Assembly (NCBI GenBank): GCA_021521415.1
Contig: JAIQDT010007634.1
Location: 1 to 64,000 of the forward strand
From: Bidens hawaiensis
Lineage: Eukaryota > Streptophyta > Magnoliopsida > Asterales > Asteraceae
Length of the DNA stretch: 64,000 nucleotides
Direction of reading: 5' to 3'
In this document: in pieces, positions 31,782 to 43,156 of the stretch
Layout: each line of letters begins with the position of its first letter
How positions within the stretch are numbered: position 1 is the stretch's first letter
Program-made: the position numbers and the translations under genes
The notes under the pieces: model-generated
The model's database searches: none
Told to the model about the DNA's origin: nothing
What the model saw: the letters and a program-made list of their open reading frames with translations, nothing else

Positions 31782-32960
31782 TCAAAAGTATAAACGAAGC
31801 ACTTTTAAACAAAAAAATAATAATGAATAAATAAAATAAACACAACCCTTAATTTTAAGTGTAGTGTACATTTGAAGTACAATTGGTGTGGAAGATGTTG
31901 TCGCGTCTCCAAGTATTGTCATCCATACTTGTTTTGGAGGACGTGCTAGGGTCCGTTGAACCATTGGTGTCACCTCGTGATCAAGACCAATGACCATGTC
32001 TTCTACTACCAATTATTCTTCATCTTCTGGATCTTCACAACCGCCATAGATTTGGTTAGTGTCGTTAGCAAGGCTTAGCTGTTTATTGGGGCATTCACGG
32101 GAGATGTGCATGACCCCCTTACATCTGAATAACCACATAACTAGACTCCATGATGGACCCGGAGTTGTGGATGCAGTTGTAGCTGGATCATTGCTATTGC
32201 CGATAGTAGCCTTATGTGTCGTTACGATGGTGGGTACCCATATCCACGATGTCAATCTTGTTCCAACCCCTCTCACGTTTCCTTTTAGTTGTTTCTCCAC
32301 TTTCAAGGCTCGTTAAGAAATTTGAATATGACCAGTGTTGTTACAAGTAAACTGCATATGATATTTTTGGCTTTAAGGCTCCCACAAACCTTTCAATTAT
32401 TTGTTCTTCTTTATCAACAACACGCGTCATATGCAACCAATGAGAACAGTTAATAAATTATTCAACTGACATCGTACCTTGCATAACACGATGATAGTCC
32501 AAAAAAAGCTTCTTGCCAATGGTTTGGCGGTAGAAATTTTTGGCTTAACGTCGTTTTCATCTTCGACTGCAATATGACCTTGGATTTACCTACCGTCTTT
32601 CTTACTTCTTGACATGTTCCTACAAAAGAGAAGCCGACCCTCCAACTTTATAGCTACCACCTTGACCTTTAGTTGATCGAGAATGTCTTTGAGATCAAAG
32701 ACCCGTTTAATGTTATTGGTCTAGTAAACGAAGTCGTTGACCAAAACGCTTTCGCCAAATCTGAAATCTCAATCCTCAAACCTAGGTCTCGCAAGACTTA
32801 AAACGCAAATGAGTTTTCATCCCCATCAGACTTTTCTCTTACCACTATGGTTGACTTGTTCTCTTCCTCTTTTCCTAGTTTAGCTCTAACTCCTAACCTA
32901 TTCTTGCAACCATGCGTTCTCCACATTGCATAGATCGAGGTTGTTCCTACGTTGCCTCCT
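31782..32960 (-). pseudogene. Gypsy gag fragment
   Basis: The minus strand carries degraded gag. Near 32650 it reads KVKVVAIKLEGRL, then FLDYHRVMQGTMSVE, then ERFVGALKPKISYAV. Further on, a CCHC zinc knuckle reads RCKGVMHISRECPNKQ in the frame 32013-32306. Several stops and shifts break it. The pattern fits the gag of chromovirus-type gypsy elements. No LTR of this element was seen; the copia element at 33137 lies next to it. Confidence 0.75.
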
Positions 32961-33136
32961 TCGGCAATTTATGCAAGGGAGGGCAACCTCTTCCACGCTC
33001 AACCATTTGGCTACCAAACTCTATTACCACTTGCTACAAACGAAAACACAAACAAATGGTTATCAATAACATACAGTAGATCTGGCCGAAAAACAAACCC
33101 TTGATGTCATTTATAGAGATGAGGACCGAAATTCAA

Positions 33137-33296
33137 AGTAATAGACTTATATTTAGTATATATCTGTTACCTTGTTATTAGCATTTATAGTTGAGATATG
33201 TATCTTGTAAAAGAAGTTTGGTAGATTGTATTTATATGAAACGTGAATGAGAAAGAGGGCAAGAAGCCAATTATCAAAATATACTATATTCTAACA
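33137..33296 (+). repeat. 5' LTR of the copia element
   Basis: Matches 39526-39685. The expected first T is A here; the end is TATATTCTAACA, followed at once by TGGTATCA. Confidence 0.88.
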
Positions 33297-33440
33297 TGGT
33301 ATCATGCCGCCTCTAAACTAAAACCCAAGTCGTCTCCCTCTCCCATCCCATACCTGGCGGCTGGTTTTCTCCGTCACCGATCCCCTCCCTTCCGCTACTT
33401 CCTACTCTTTATTCATTCTCAAATTCTCTTCTCATATAAA

Positions 33441-33782
33441 ATGGTAAACAAATTTCAACCCGCCACAACCTCCTCTTACGGAGCCGCTCGTCATGCCGGG
33501 ACTAAAACTGATCAGAATCACATGAATGATTATCGGTCCGACAACTCAGATCGAATCCGTGGCAGATACGGATGTGGCCGTGGCCAGAACTCCTTTAGGC
33601 GAGGTCGTGGAAGTAACTGGCTGCAATATGGATCTACAATTTCTCATAACCACCAAGAACCTGCCTGTTCTCATCGTGGGCTTGGTAATCAATTTGGGCC
33701 CCAATATTGTCATAACCAAACAACACCTTGGGCTCCATCACAACCTATGTGGCAAGCCCAAAATTTTTATCAGTCACCATAG
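33441..33782 (+). pseudogene. Copia gag remnant
   Basis: The frame from the internal Met (MVNKFQPATTSSYGAARHAG) carries an arginine/glycine-rich tail (RGRYGCGRGQNSFRRGRG), typical of the C-terminal end of copia gag. The capsid body usually found before it is missing, so this is a deleted gag. The upstream part of the frame, from 33243 inside the LTR, is probably not translated. Confidence 0.65.
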
Positions 33783-33812
33783 TCACCGAACATTGAACAA
33801 GCTCTATATACA

Positions 33813-35857
33813 ATGCCTCTCAATCCACCAGAACAATGGATGATGGACACTGGTGCTACGTGTCACATGACAAATAACCCAGGTAACTTTCAATCTCTTT
33901 TTAATTCGGGCATGTTACATAATATTATCGTTGGCAATGGTTCAACTATCCCGGTCTCTAGACAAGGCAATCAAACTCTACCACCCCCCTATCCACCCCT
34001 TAAATTAAATAATGTACTATTCGCCCCTAAATTAATTACAAACCTTCTTTCTGTCTGTCGCTTAACCATTGATAATTGGATTTCTGATTGAATTTGATCT
34101 CTTTGGTTTTCTTGTGAAAGATTTCAAGACCCGGATCCCTATCCTTCGATGCAACAGCAGTGGTGATCTCTATCCCCTGCTTCCACCGGAGTCTACTCAA
34201 TACACTTCACCATCCACTTTTGCGGCAATTTCTCATCAACTTTGGCATCAACGACTCGGTCACCCCGGGCCGGATTTATTACAATCTTTGAAATGTTCTA
34301 ATGTTATTACTTTTAATAAGTTGCATAAATTTGTCAATCTTGTGTTCTTAGAAAAAGCATAAAATTACCATTTATGTCTTCTAATACTTGCACTTCTCAA
34401 CCTTTTGATATTATTCATAGTGATGTTTGGACCTCACCTATTGTTAGCGCGGGTGGTCATCGATATTATATTTTATTTTTAGATGACTTAACGAATTTTT
34501 TGTGGACCTATCCTCTAGCCAAAAAGTCACAAGTGTTCTCTACTTTTAACACATTTGCTAAACAAATCCATACACAATTTGAAAAGAAAATTAAAATTTT
34601 CAATGCGATAATGGTACAGAATATGTAAACTCCTCTTTTAAACAATTATGTGATGATAATGGCATGATATTTCGATTATCATGCCCCCACACCTCTTCTC
34701 AAAATGGAAAAGCGGAACGCAAAATCCGCTCAATTAATAATATTGTTCGAACCTTACTTGCTCATGCTTCTCTCCCTTCAATCTATTGGCATCACGCCCT
34801 AGACATGGCCACATATCTCCACAACATTCTTCCAAGCAAACTACAAAATTTCCAAACACCCACCAAACTCCTTTACCATCGTCACCCCGCTTACGAGCAT
34901 CTCCATGTTTTCGGATCCTTATGCTACCCCCTACTCTCCTCCACTCTCCAACACAAGCTTGCCCACCGGTCCAATCCTTGTGTATTTCTCGGCTACCCGA
35001 CTAATCACCGTGGATACAAATGCCTCGATCTAAAAACTCATCAAATCACCTTCTCCTGCCATGTTGTTTTTGACGAGACCATCTTCCCATTCTCTTATCA
35101 AACGTTTACACCTACCACCTCAACTCCAAATTATGAATTTCTATCCACCCCTCCTCACCCTCACTTGTGGCAACTTGTGGACGCACAACCTACAAGCCAA
35201 ACACCCACAACCCCCACTTTGTCGGGTTCGATCCTTACTACCACAACCCCTACAACCCATGATCTAACCCACTCACTAAACACCCTTCTCCATTCCTACC
35301 CAGACCTTTCGGCCCACTCATCTGTGACCCAATCAACCTTGTCTCCAGCCCAGCCTTCACCATCGACCTCCACAACCCATTCTTCACAAACAAATCAGCC
35401 TCCCTCCCCAAATATTTCCCCACCACCCCCACCACCTATTACTCGTACTATGCGCACACGCGCTATGGATGAGATAATTAAACCAAAAAATATCTTTAAT
35501 CTATCTGTCATATCCCCTATACCCATTCCAAAAAATCCTGCCCTTGCCTTGTCCATTCTGGAGTGGCGCAACGCCATGAACAACGAGTATCATACCCTTA
35601 TTAAAAATGACACTTGGGAGCTAGTTCCTTACCACCCGCCAATGAATATAATTCGTAGCATGTGGTTGTTTAAGCACAAATTTAATGCGGATGGTTCACT
35701 TGAGCGATACAAGGCCCGTTTAGTTTGTGATGGCCATCTCAACATGTTGGTATTGATTGTGGTGAAACTTTTAGTCCGGTTGTCAAATCGGCTACGATTC
35801 GGACCGTCTTATCGATTGCTTTATCGCGGTCATGGCCTGTCCACCAGTTGGATGTAA
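33813..35857 (+). pseudogene. Copia protease, integrase and start of RT
   Basis: In three broken frames: protease (WMMDTGATCHMTNN, with active-site DTG), the pre-integrase zinc domain (LWHQRLGHPGPDLLQSLKC), and the integrase core (PFDIIHSDVWTSP with the first Asp, then SSQNGKAERKIRSINNIVRT with the Glu, HVFGSLCYPLLS). A long P/T/S-rich linker follows, then the RT start (ALSILEWRNAMNNEYHTLIK, WLFKHKFNADGSLERYKAR). Frame changes lie near 34085, 34365, 34630 and 35740. The second catalytic Asp region is disrupted around 34620. These enzymes would process and integrate the element; none can be made whole. Confidence 0.9.
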
Positions 35858-36392
35858 CTAATGCTTTCCTACATGGCACCTTGAATGAAACAGTATATAT
35901 GTATCAACCGATGGGCTTTCGTGATAAAAACTGCCCAAACCACGTGTGTCGCTTGAAAAAATCGTTGTACGGGCTGAAACAAGCTTCTAGGGTGTGGTAT
36001 CAATGGTTCACGGATTATGTTTTAAAGTTGGGTTTTCGGCAAAGTGGGTGTGACAACTCGTTATTTATTCTGCATAAAGGTAACGATTCTGCATATCTTC
36101 TTCTGTATGTAGATGATATTCTGCTTACCACTTCCTCGGATGCTCTACGTAAAGAATTGCTTTTACATTTGGCCACTGAGTTTGCCATGAAAGATCTCGG
36201 TCAACTCAGTTACTTTCTTGGTATTTCAATTACGAGAAAAGGTGACATTATGTTCTTAAATCAAAGTTCCTATGCACAAGACATCATAAAACGAGCTGGA
36301 ATGGAGTCATGTAAACCCGTTGCTACCCCGGTTGACACAAACGGTAAATTAGGTTCCACCTCCGGTACACCCTTTGAAGATCCAACTCTTTA
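35848..36392 (+). pseudogene. Copia reverse transcriptase core
   Basis: The frame starts in QLDVTNAFLHG and continues through CRLKKSLYGLKQASRVWYQW, the catalytic LLLYVDDILLTTSS, QLSYFLGISITRKGD and SYAQDIIKRAGME, up to GTPFEDPTLY, where the solo LTR interrupts it. The YVDD active site is intact. It was still open at this point when the solo LTR's parent element inserted. Confidence 0.93.
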
Positions 36393-38847
36393 TGTAACAC
36401 CCCGGCTTAAGCAGAAACGCCCGAGTGTGACGAACAGATTGCTCAAACACACGTGGCACTATTAAGTGACCATAATAACATTAATTCATTTAATAAACCA
36501 AGTAACACAAGTTCGAAAGTAACAATACAAGTTCAAACCAAAACATAACCATAACAATAGTTCTTTTATTGAAATACCCTAAGTAATCTAAGTGTCTTCA
36601 ATACTTCAACCTCTAATCACGGTACCTGTAACATATGTATAAAATATGGTCAGCTATAAATATAGCTGGTGAGTTTCCACAGTTTAAATACGTACATAAA
36701 AACCATACAATTCATAGACATGTGGTAAACGAGCAAGTAAGTCCTTTCCAGTTGGTACAACCAACGTACTTGGATAATCACGCAAGTAAGGTCCTTTCCA
36801 ATTAGTAACAACCAACGTGCTTGGATAATGAGGCCCTTTTCCACTTGATACAAATGGACCGGAGAGCAAAGGGGGGCATATGATCATACTTAATGAGGCT
36901 TCCCAATCGTGCAAGTAATATAAGTAACACACAAGTCCATATACGAATTGTAGTTTTGTAATAGAAGAAATAATACTTGAATCTTTATAAGGATACATAT
37001 GCTAGCCCAAAACATTAAAACAATAAAACGGGGTGGTGAAAAACTCACATTAGTAATTGAAGTGAAAAAGGAATAAGAATAACTTGAAGGCGTCAAAGGA
37101 ACCGAAGCAATCAATCCGTACGAACTATAAATAAGAATAAACATGACTTTTAACGACTATTCTATCGGGATTTTAAGGTTATTTAATTGTATGATAGTTT
37201 TATAAGATAGTTATTATTTTATTACGAATCTTATGGCTCTTCGATTATTATATTATTATTTATGTTTTAACGACAACTTGGTTATTAGTACAATTTAAGC
37301 ACTTTAATGGCGAGAAAACAAAGTTTATATGTTCGAAAATCTTGAACTATTGTTTACAAGTCGAAAATATAATTGTTGCTTTAACAAAACGATTTTTAGA
37401 GAATTAAAGTTTACTTTGGGATTATTACACGATTTTTAATAACGACTTATGAAAACGAGAAACTTGATTTTTATATGTAAAATGGTGAGATATATTTTAT
37501 AGCTAATTTACATAATTTTTATTTAATTTAAAAAGGTTTTTATAAATTTATTATGATTATTAATTGATTAAAATGATTTATTAATTAATAATAAACTGAA
37601 AAAATGTTTCATAAAATAAAACAAAAAAAAATATGAGATTGACACTGGTTTCGAACCCGGGTCTTGGTGGTATAAGTTCTGGGTATTATCCAACTGCTCT
37701 GGTGACAATATTCATTTATAGTATGGTTTTTAATACTTAAATATACTATTAGCTTTGGAATGGATTTTAATAATAATAATAATAATAATAACAATACTTT
37801 AAATGTATTGTATTGTTATTATTATACCACCAACACAAAAAGAAAAAAAAACGTTTGACCCGGGTTTCGAACCCGGGTCTCATGTTTACAATGTTAACGA
37901 TTTAACCAGTTGGACTAGGAAGCAATTCAATGAAGTTATGGAAACAGTTTACTTTAAACAGATGTTCAACTTCGTCTTCTTCATCTTCAAGAACATAAAC
38001 CCTAATTTATCAATTGGGGTTTCTGTTCCATGTTCGATATAATTAGACTAGGGGTTTTGTTTATTGGTGTGACGACATTAACAAGCATATATTAATTACC
38101 TTATAAGGTTTTGTTTTGACTGAAACCCAGTTGCCGAAAACGTAATAAGAAAACTCCCAATTACAGACAAATAGGTGTATTAGAGGGGATTGAGAGGAAT
38201 GAGCGAGTTGTTTATGAGTTTAGGCGTCTATTTATACTAGGTGGAGGAGCGTCTTCACATTAATTCGTTGATTTGATTATCCGGATTTTCCGGCGACCAT
38301 TACGGGTCTATTTACGGCGAATAAACGCAATTAACTTGTTGGTTAATGTTTTATATTGACGGAGAAACGCGTTTACATATTTATTTGGTTAAAACGACGA
38401 AGTTTGGTGGTGTTTGGGTTACCTCCGGCGCCGATTCCGGCGGCCAGAGGGTGGCCGGAAAAAACGGGACAGGAAGGAGGGGGGGGCGGGTAGGGTTTGG
38501 GTTAATTTAATAATATAATTTAAATATTATTTACACTTTGGACCCTGCAGTTTCATAAACATTTTAAATGATGTTTAGTATCTTTTAAGCTATAATATGT
38601 TTTTAGAGTTTACACTTTTTGCCTAAACTTTATATTATAAGGTCTTCGGTTTTGGATTATTTACGCGTTTTACTCGCGCGGCTCGATTAACGTTAAGGTT
38701 CGGGAATTTATAAACATAACAACGAACAACGAATAGAGAACATTAAATGTCGGGAATCACTTTATTAAAATATATTTAATACATCGAAACGACCCAACGG
38801 GTCGGGTTTACAATACGAACACGAATCGAAAATTGATGAATGTCACA
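36393..38847. mobile_element. 2.46-kb solo LTR with 5-bp target duplication, inside the copia RT
   Basis: Starts TGTAACACCCCGG and ends GAATGTCACA, with CTTTA duplicated (36388-36392 and 38848-38852). Removing it and one copy of CTTTA rejoins the copia frame across DPTLY and the following [10 protein letters not shown], which proves the insertion. It has no internal polyprotein. It contains two tRNA-like patches on the minus strand (about 37636-37703 and 37856-37921), an ATT-microsatellite near 37770, and a GC-rich gene-like patch near 38400-38500. The small frames inside have no domains. Confidence 0.92.
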
Positions 38848-38852
38848 CTTTA

Positions 38853-39520
38853 CCGGAGTATAGCCGGGGCACTACAATACTTAACATTTACGCGTCCAGA
38901 CATTAGCTATGCGGTACAACAAATTTGCATGCACATGCATGCTCCTATGTTGACACATTGAGACGCTCTGAAATGCATCATTCGCTATATTAAAGGTACC
39001 GCACATTTTGGTCTCACTCTAGGGAAATCTTCTAATCCATCTCTTCTTGCCTATACCGACGCCAATTGGGCGGGGTGTCCGGACACCCGCCGTTCTACCT
39101 CGGGGTATTGTGTCTACTACGGTTCAAACCTTATTTCATTGTCATCCAAGCGGCAACCAACGGTTTCTAGATCAAGTGCAAAAGCTGAATAATGGGGAGT
39201 GGCCAACGTGGTAGCCGAAATCTGTTGGCTTCATAACCTTCTCCTGGAACTTCATCGACCACTCTCCCGTGCTACTCTTGTGTACTGCGATAATGTCAGT
39301 GCTATCTATCTTTCAGGTAACCCGGTTCAACATCAGCGGATGAAACACATCAAACTTGACATTCACTTTGTTCGCGAGCAGGTACAGCGTGGTCAAGTTC
39401 GTATACTTCATGTTCTTCTTCGTATCAGATTGCTGATGTTTTTACTAAAGGTCTCCCGCGAGCGTTATTTGAAAATTTTTGCTCTAGTCTCAGCATCCGT
39501 TCACCTCACGCTTCGACTGC
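38853..39520 (+). pseudogene. Copia RT C-terminus and RNase H
   Basis: Continues the copia frame with [20 protein letters not shown], then a stop near 38960 (after MLTH), then the RNase H (SLLAYTDANWAGCPDTRRST with the first Asp, SAKAE then a stop at 39190, VANVVAEICWLHNLLLEL, YCDNVSAIYLSGNPVQHQ, KHIKLDIHFVREQV). A frameshift near 39415 spoils the end, just before the 3' LTR. Confidence 0.9.
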
Positions 39521-39525
39521 GGTGG

Positions 39526-39685
39526 TGTAATAGACTTATATTTAGTATATATCTCTTACCTTGTTATTAGCATTTATAGTTGAGATATGTATCTTGTAAA
39601 AGAAGTTTGGTAGATTGTATTTATATGAAACGTGAATGAGAAAGTGGTCAAGAAGCCAATTATCAAAATATACTATATTCTAACA
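39526..39685 (+). repeat. 3' LTR of the copia element
   Basis: Starts TGTAATAGAC after a GGTGG-containing purine-rich tract, ends TATATTCTAACA. The last 24 bp are repeated once more at 39686-39709. Confidence 0.9.
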
Positions 39686-39709
39686 ATCAAAATATACTAT
39701 ATTCTAACA

Positions 39710-41258
39710 AAGAAAAGAAACAAAGTTGAATTCAAGCCTCAGAAGAGTGAGGAAAAAAATTAGGTAAAAATAATATTGAACAATTAAAATGTATTGTGAT
39801 TTGTGAATAGGGTGAAGGAGGTGAAATAAAACACATGTTATTAACGTTTTGTGATCACCATTTATACACATAACTCCAAAATCTAATTAGTTGTGCAATC
39901 CATGTGCAATAAAACGATATGCACAGATCTAGCCCCCCAAGTTCAATACCTGGGGGAATGGGATATTGTATATAATTAAAGGAGTGGTGTAAAAAAAAAA
40001 GATTTTTGTCAAACTTTGATATGGTCAAACGTTATTCAAAATTAGTATTTCAATCATATCATATCATCCTGGTAATTAGTTTTGAATGAATAAAAAGTTA
40101 AACAGCGTACGAAAATTGGTGCAAAACTAAAATACATATGAGATTAAGAAAATGGTAATCAAATGTATGCTACTATTGATTGAATGATAAAGCATATGAC
40201 ATCAAATAATGAAAAAATAAGCATAAAGGGTGACTAGTTGACGACTGAATAGATGTCGAAGTTGCAATATAAAAGTCAAAACCATAAAAGTTGCATGCAT
40301 GGCTCATAAATGTAGTTTCTATAACGATATATTATCACATATTTATTACCTAAACCTTCACTTTTAAAAAGATAAAGCCTTACACAACACATTAAAACTG
40401 CTAAGTCAAATATCAGTTGGCTCATATCGGTAGTTATACGTGGATTTGTTTTTCAAGAGCTAAAACCACACACCTCTTTATGTATTTGTTTATTTAAAGC
40501 ATACTATCTTCTTCATCCTACGAATATTAAGAACCACACCAATGTTACAATCGAGTGAACATTGAAGGTCAATGAGTTAGTTGTGGAGTGTTAAGGGAGA
40601 GACTTTGTATTTCATGTGACCCACGTTTCATTCCACCCCGAGCATCTAGTTTCAGAAGCATTAGGGTGATGACGAGAAACTAGACGAATATGTGGCTTCT
40701 CACTAGTTGGATCTTGAACTGAACGAGTTTTATCTCACCGTACCGTTGTGCATTCGGGCGAGCGTTCACAAGCGTTGGTCTTAGTTGAGGGGTTTTTTCC
40801 GAATCGAAATACGAGTGTATCCCGATGTAATGAATTTAGCCAGTAGTCCATTTATAAGATTCGCTGGCCGTTAAAAAAGGAGTGAACATTGGAGACTACG
40901 AGTTTGTTACTTTAAACATGAAATGAATGGACAATAGATGACACCATGTATTTCATCACTTTTAACAATTTTCTCACTTTTATATACCTTTGGAGACTAC
41001 GAGTTTGTTACTTTAAACATGAAATGAATGGACAATAGATGACACCATGTATTTCAACACTTTTAACAATTTTCTCACTTTTATATACCTATGTTTTCTA
41101 TGACGGCAATATATACAATATATATATCATAGATAAATAGGAGCCTTCATTAGCAAGGAGCTAAAAAAGGACCCCGGAATAAAAAGTTAATAAAAGCACG
41201 TGATGTTACACCAAGAATACCAACCTCTCCATGATTCCATTCTTGTAGTTGGATGTCA
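39710..41258. other. Intergenic DNA with a 101-bp tandem duplication
   Basis: Mostly AT-rich. The segment 40889-40989 (TTGGAGACTACGAGTTTGTT onward) is repeated at 40990-41090 with one or two changes. Around 40640-40870 a GC-normal patch has no readable domain. No gene seen. Confidence 0.6.
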
Positions 41259-41266
41259 CGTATATC

Positions 41267-41482
41267 TAGGGATGAGATCGGTACGGTATCGGTACTGAAA
41301 ATCCCGATCCCGAAAAAAAACAAATTTTTTTACCGGTACCAAAATTTTCGGTTCGGTACCGGTACTGCTATTTAAGGTAAAATTCGAGAAAGAACTGTAC
41401 CGATACTGAAACTCAAAACTTTGTACCGATTGTACCAAATCGGTACCGATATCGGTATCGGTACTGCATTTGCTCATCCCTA
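41267..41482. mobile_element. 216-bp hAT-like MITE (TAGGGATGAG family)
   Basis: Left end TAGGGATGAGATCGGTAC, right end GTACTGCATTTGCTCATC then CCTA, inverted repeats. The interior is built of GGTACCGGTAC and CGGTATCGGTAC words. Flanking 8-mers CGTATATC and CATATACC agree at 6 of 8 positions, a decayed hAT-size duplication. The same family forms the outer shell at 49990-51811. Confidence 0.78.
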
Positions 41483-41490
41483 CATATACC

Positions 41491-42205
41491 TAGATTTACA
41501 TTTAATAACAAAGCGGGAATATCCATTAGTTACAAGGTTGCAAGGTTGAAGCAGAAGACATAATGAGGTAACGCTTGAGATATTATGATTTCGGGTTTGA
41601 AATTTGACTCAAGTAGGCTTTTCCACAGTGGTGAGTTTTTTCTTTGATGGTGTTTCTGGATGAGTCAGGTCGGTATAGAGCGCCAATATAAACACGGACA
41701 GTTGATATCTCGTTTTGGAAAGAAAACTTGGTCGGGCATTGCAGGTAGTTCCAACCGTTGTTTGAAATAATAAAGAGGTAAGAAGATTCAAATTTTGTGA
41801 AATCACCCTATACACATTAACAAGATGGCATGGATGAAAGGAATACTATTTCTTTTGCTAGACATAATATAAACATACTATCACATTGTTTCTGTTTATG
41901 TTGTTGGAATAGTAATACCCAACAAACCATCTAGCAGCTAGGCACTAATGAGTAATGACGGTGGCCCCCTTGATCTTTTCTTTTGTCTAAGATGCTGTTT
42001 GTTTTTTAAGATAAAAACTGTTTGCAATCTAATTTCATCTGATTTCATGTCTGTAACTGAAGATGTGGTCTGAAGGTCTGCAATCTGAAAATATAATACT
42101 GTTTGTTTTATAAACTGGGTTTCGTCTGCATAAGTTGAAAATTAGTTACCTATCATATATATCACAGTAGATGTAAGTCATTTAACGTCTGTAGACTAGT
42201 AAAAT
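41491..42205. other. Intergenic DNA before the GGT array
   Basis: No gene. From about 41990 begins a tract (CTGTTTGTTTTTTAAG) that has an inverted partner near 42860, so it may be the left end of an element that contains the GGT array. Confidence 0.4.
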
Positions 42206-42715
42206 AGTTGGTGGTGGGCGGTGGTGGTGGACAGTGTTGGTGGCGGAGGGTAGGTGGTGGTGGTGGGTGGTGGTGGCGGATGGCGGATGGTGGGTGGTGG
42301 TAGTGGATGATGGTTGTGGCCCACGGGTGAGTGGTGGTGGTGATGGACGGTGGCGGTGGGTAGTGGTGGCGAACGGTGGTGGTAGTGGACAATGGTTGTG
42401 GCCGACAGGTGAGTGGTGGTGGCGATGGATGGTGGTGGTGGTGGTGGTGATGGACGATGGTGGTGGGTGGTGGGTGGTGGTGGTGGACGGTAGGTGGTGG
42501 TAGTGGACGATGGTTGTGGGCGACGGGTGGGTGGTGATGGACGGTGGTGGTGGGTGGTGGTAGTGGACGGTTGTTGTGGCGGACGGTGGGTGGTGGTGGT
42601 GGCGGACGGTGGGTGGTGGTGGTGGACGGTGGTGGTGGGTGGTGGTGGTGGCGGACGATGGGTGGGGGTGGGCACGATGGGTGGTGGTGGTGTTGGACAT
42701 TGGGTGTTGGTGGGA
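42206..42715. repeat. GGT-rich minisatellite, ~510 bp
   Basis: GTGGTGGTGG runs alternate with GGACGGT and GACGGGTGAGTGGT words. Every frame is open because the array lacks stops; the long P/T/H-rich minus frames and V/G/W-rich plus frames are by-products. Strong strand bias: the + strand is almost all G and T. Confidence 0.95.
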
Positions 42716-43156
42716 TGTTAAGAAATGTGAAGATGTTAAGCAATTGCTTCTTTTTTAAGACCATAAAAGCAGTTTGCAGATATTATTTAAAAAAACAAAC
42801 AGTCTTTAGAAGCTTATGTCTGCACGCCTGCAAACCTAAGCCTCCTGCAGATGTTTTAAGCAAAAACAAACACCACCCAAATCTTTTGACCCAAAAGTAT
42901 CCTTATTTGTGTCGTGAACATCACACATTTTTCATATAAAGATGCTTTCATCGTTTTGGAAATAGAACCAAACGTCTAAAAATGACTCACATATCCAAAA
43001 TTTGCAAATTTCTTAAACTATACAACATATCAAATGGCAAACGCAACCCAAGTGCCCATATCTTTTAAGGCCCATACCATACTTCTTCGATTGTCGACAC
43101 ATCTTTATATTGAAAAGGTGATGTAGCTGGCAGAAAACAAGGCTAAATATCTTTAT
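42716..43156. other. Short intergenic stretch
   Basis: Contains AAAAACAAACACCACC near 42866, the inverted partner of CTGTTTGTTTTTT near 41995. No gene. Confidence 0.4.

Larger units (their letters stand above)
33137..39685 (+). mobile_element. Ty1/copia retrotransposon interrupted by a solo LTR
   Basis: Two 160-bp LTRs (33137-33296 and 39526-39685) bracket shortened gag, protease, integrase, RT and RNase H in copia order. Without the inserted solo LTR it is about 4.1 kb. The LTRs differ at about four sites. The coding region has several frameshifts and stops, and most of gag is deleted. The primer site begins TGGTATCA but then diverges (TGCC), so it is weak. Target duplication is not clear. 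Confidence 0.9.

Noticed and set aside
37636..37921. True tRNA genes on the minus strand
   Set aside because: D- and T-arm-like words are present, but acceptor and anticodon stems do not pair over the full length.
36375..38890. Reading the end of the insertion in the copia element as GCCGGGGCACTACA, paired with the start TGTAACACCCCGG as terminal inverted repeats
   Set aside because: The CTTTA duplication and restored copia frame show that GCCGGGGCACTACA belongs to copia RT; the similarity is chance.
42162..42764. Long minus-strand frames rich in Pro/His/Thr (up to 200 codons) and Val/Gly/Trp plus frames
   Set aside because: They all come from the GGT minisatellite, which is open in every frame; no domain or start context.
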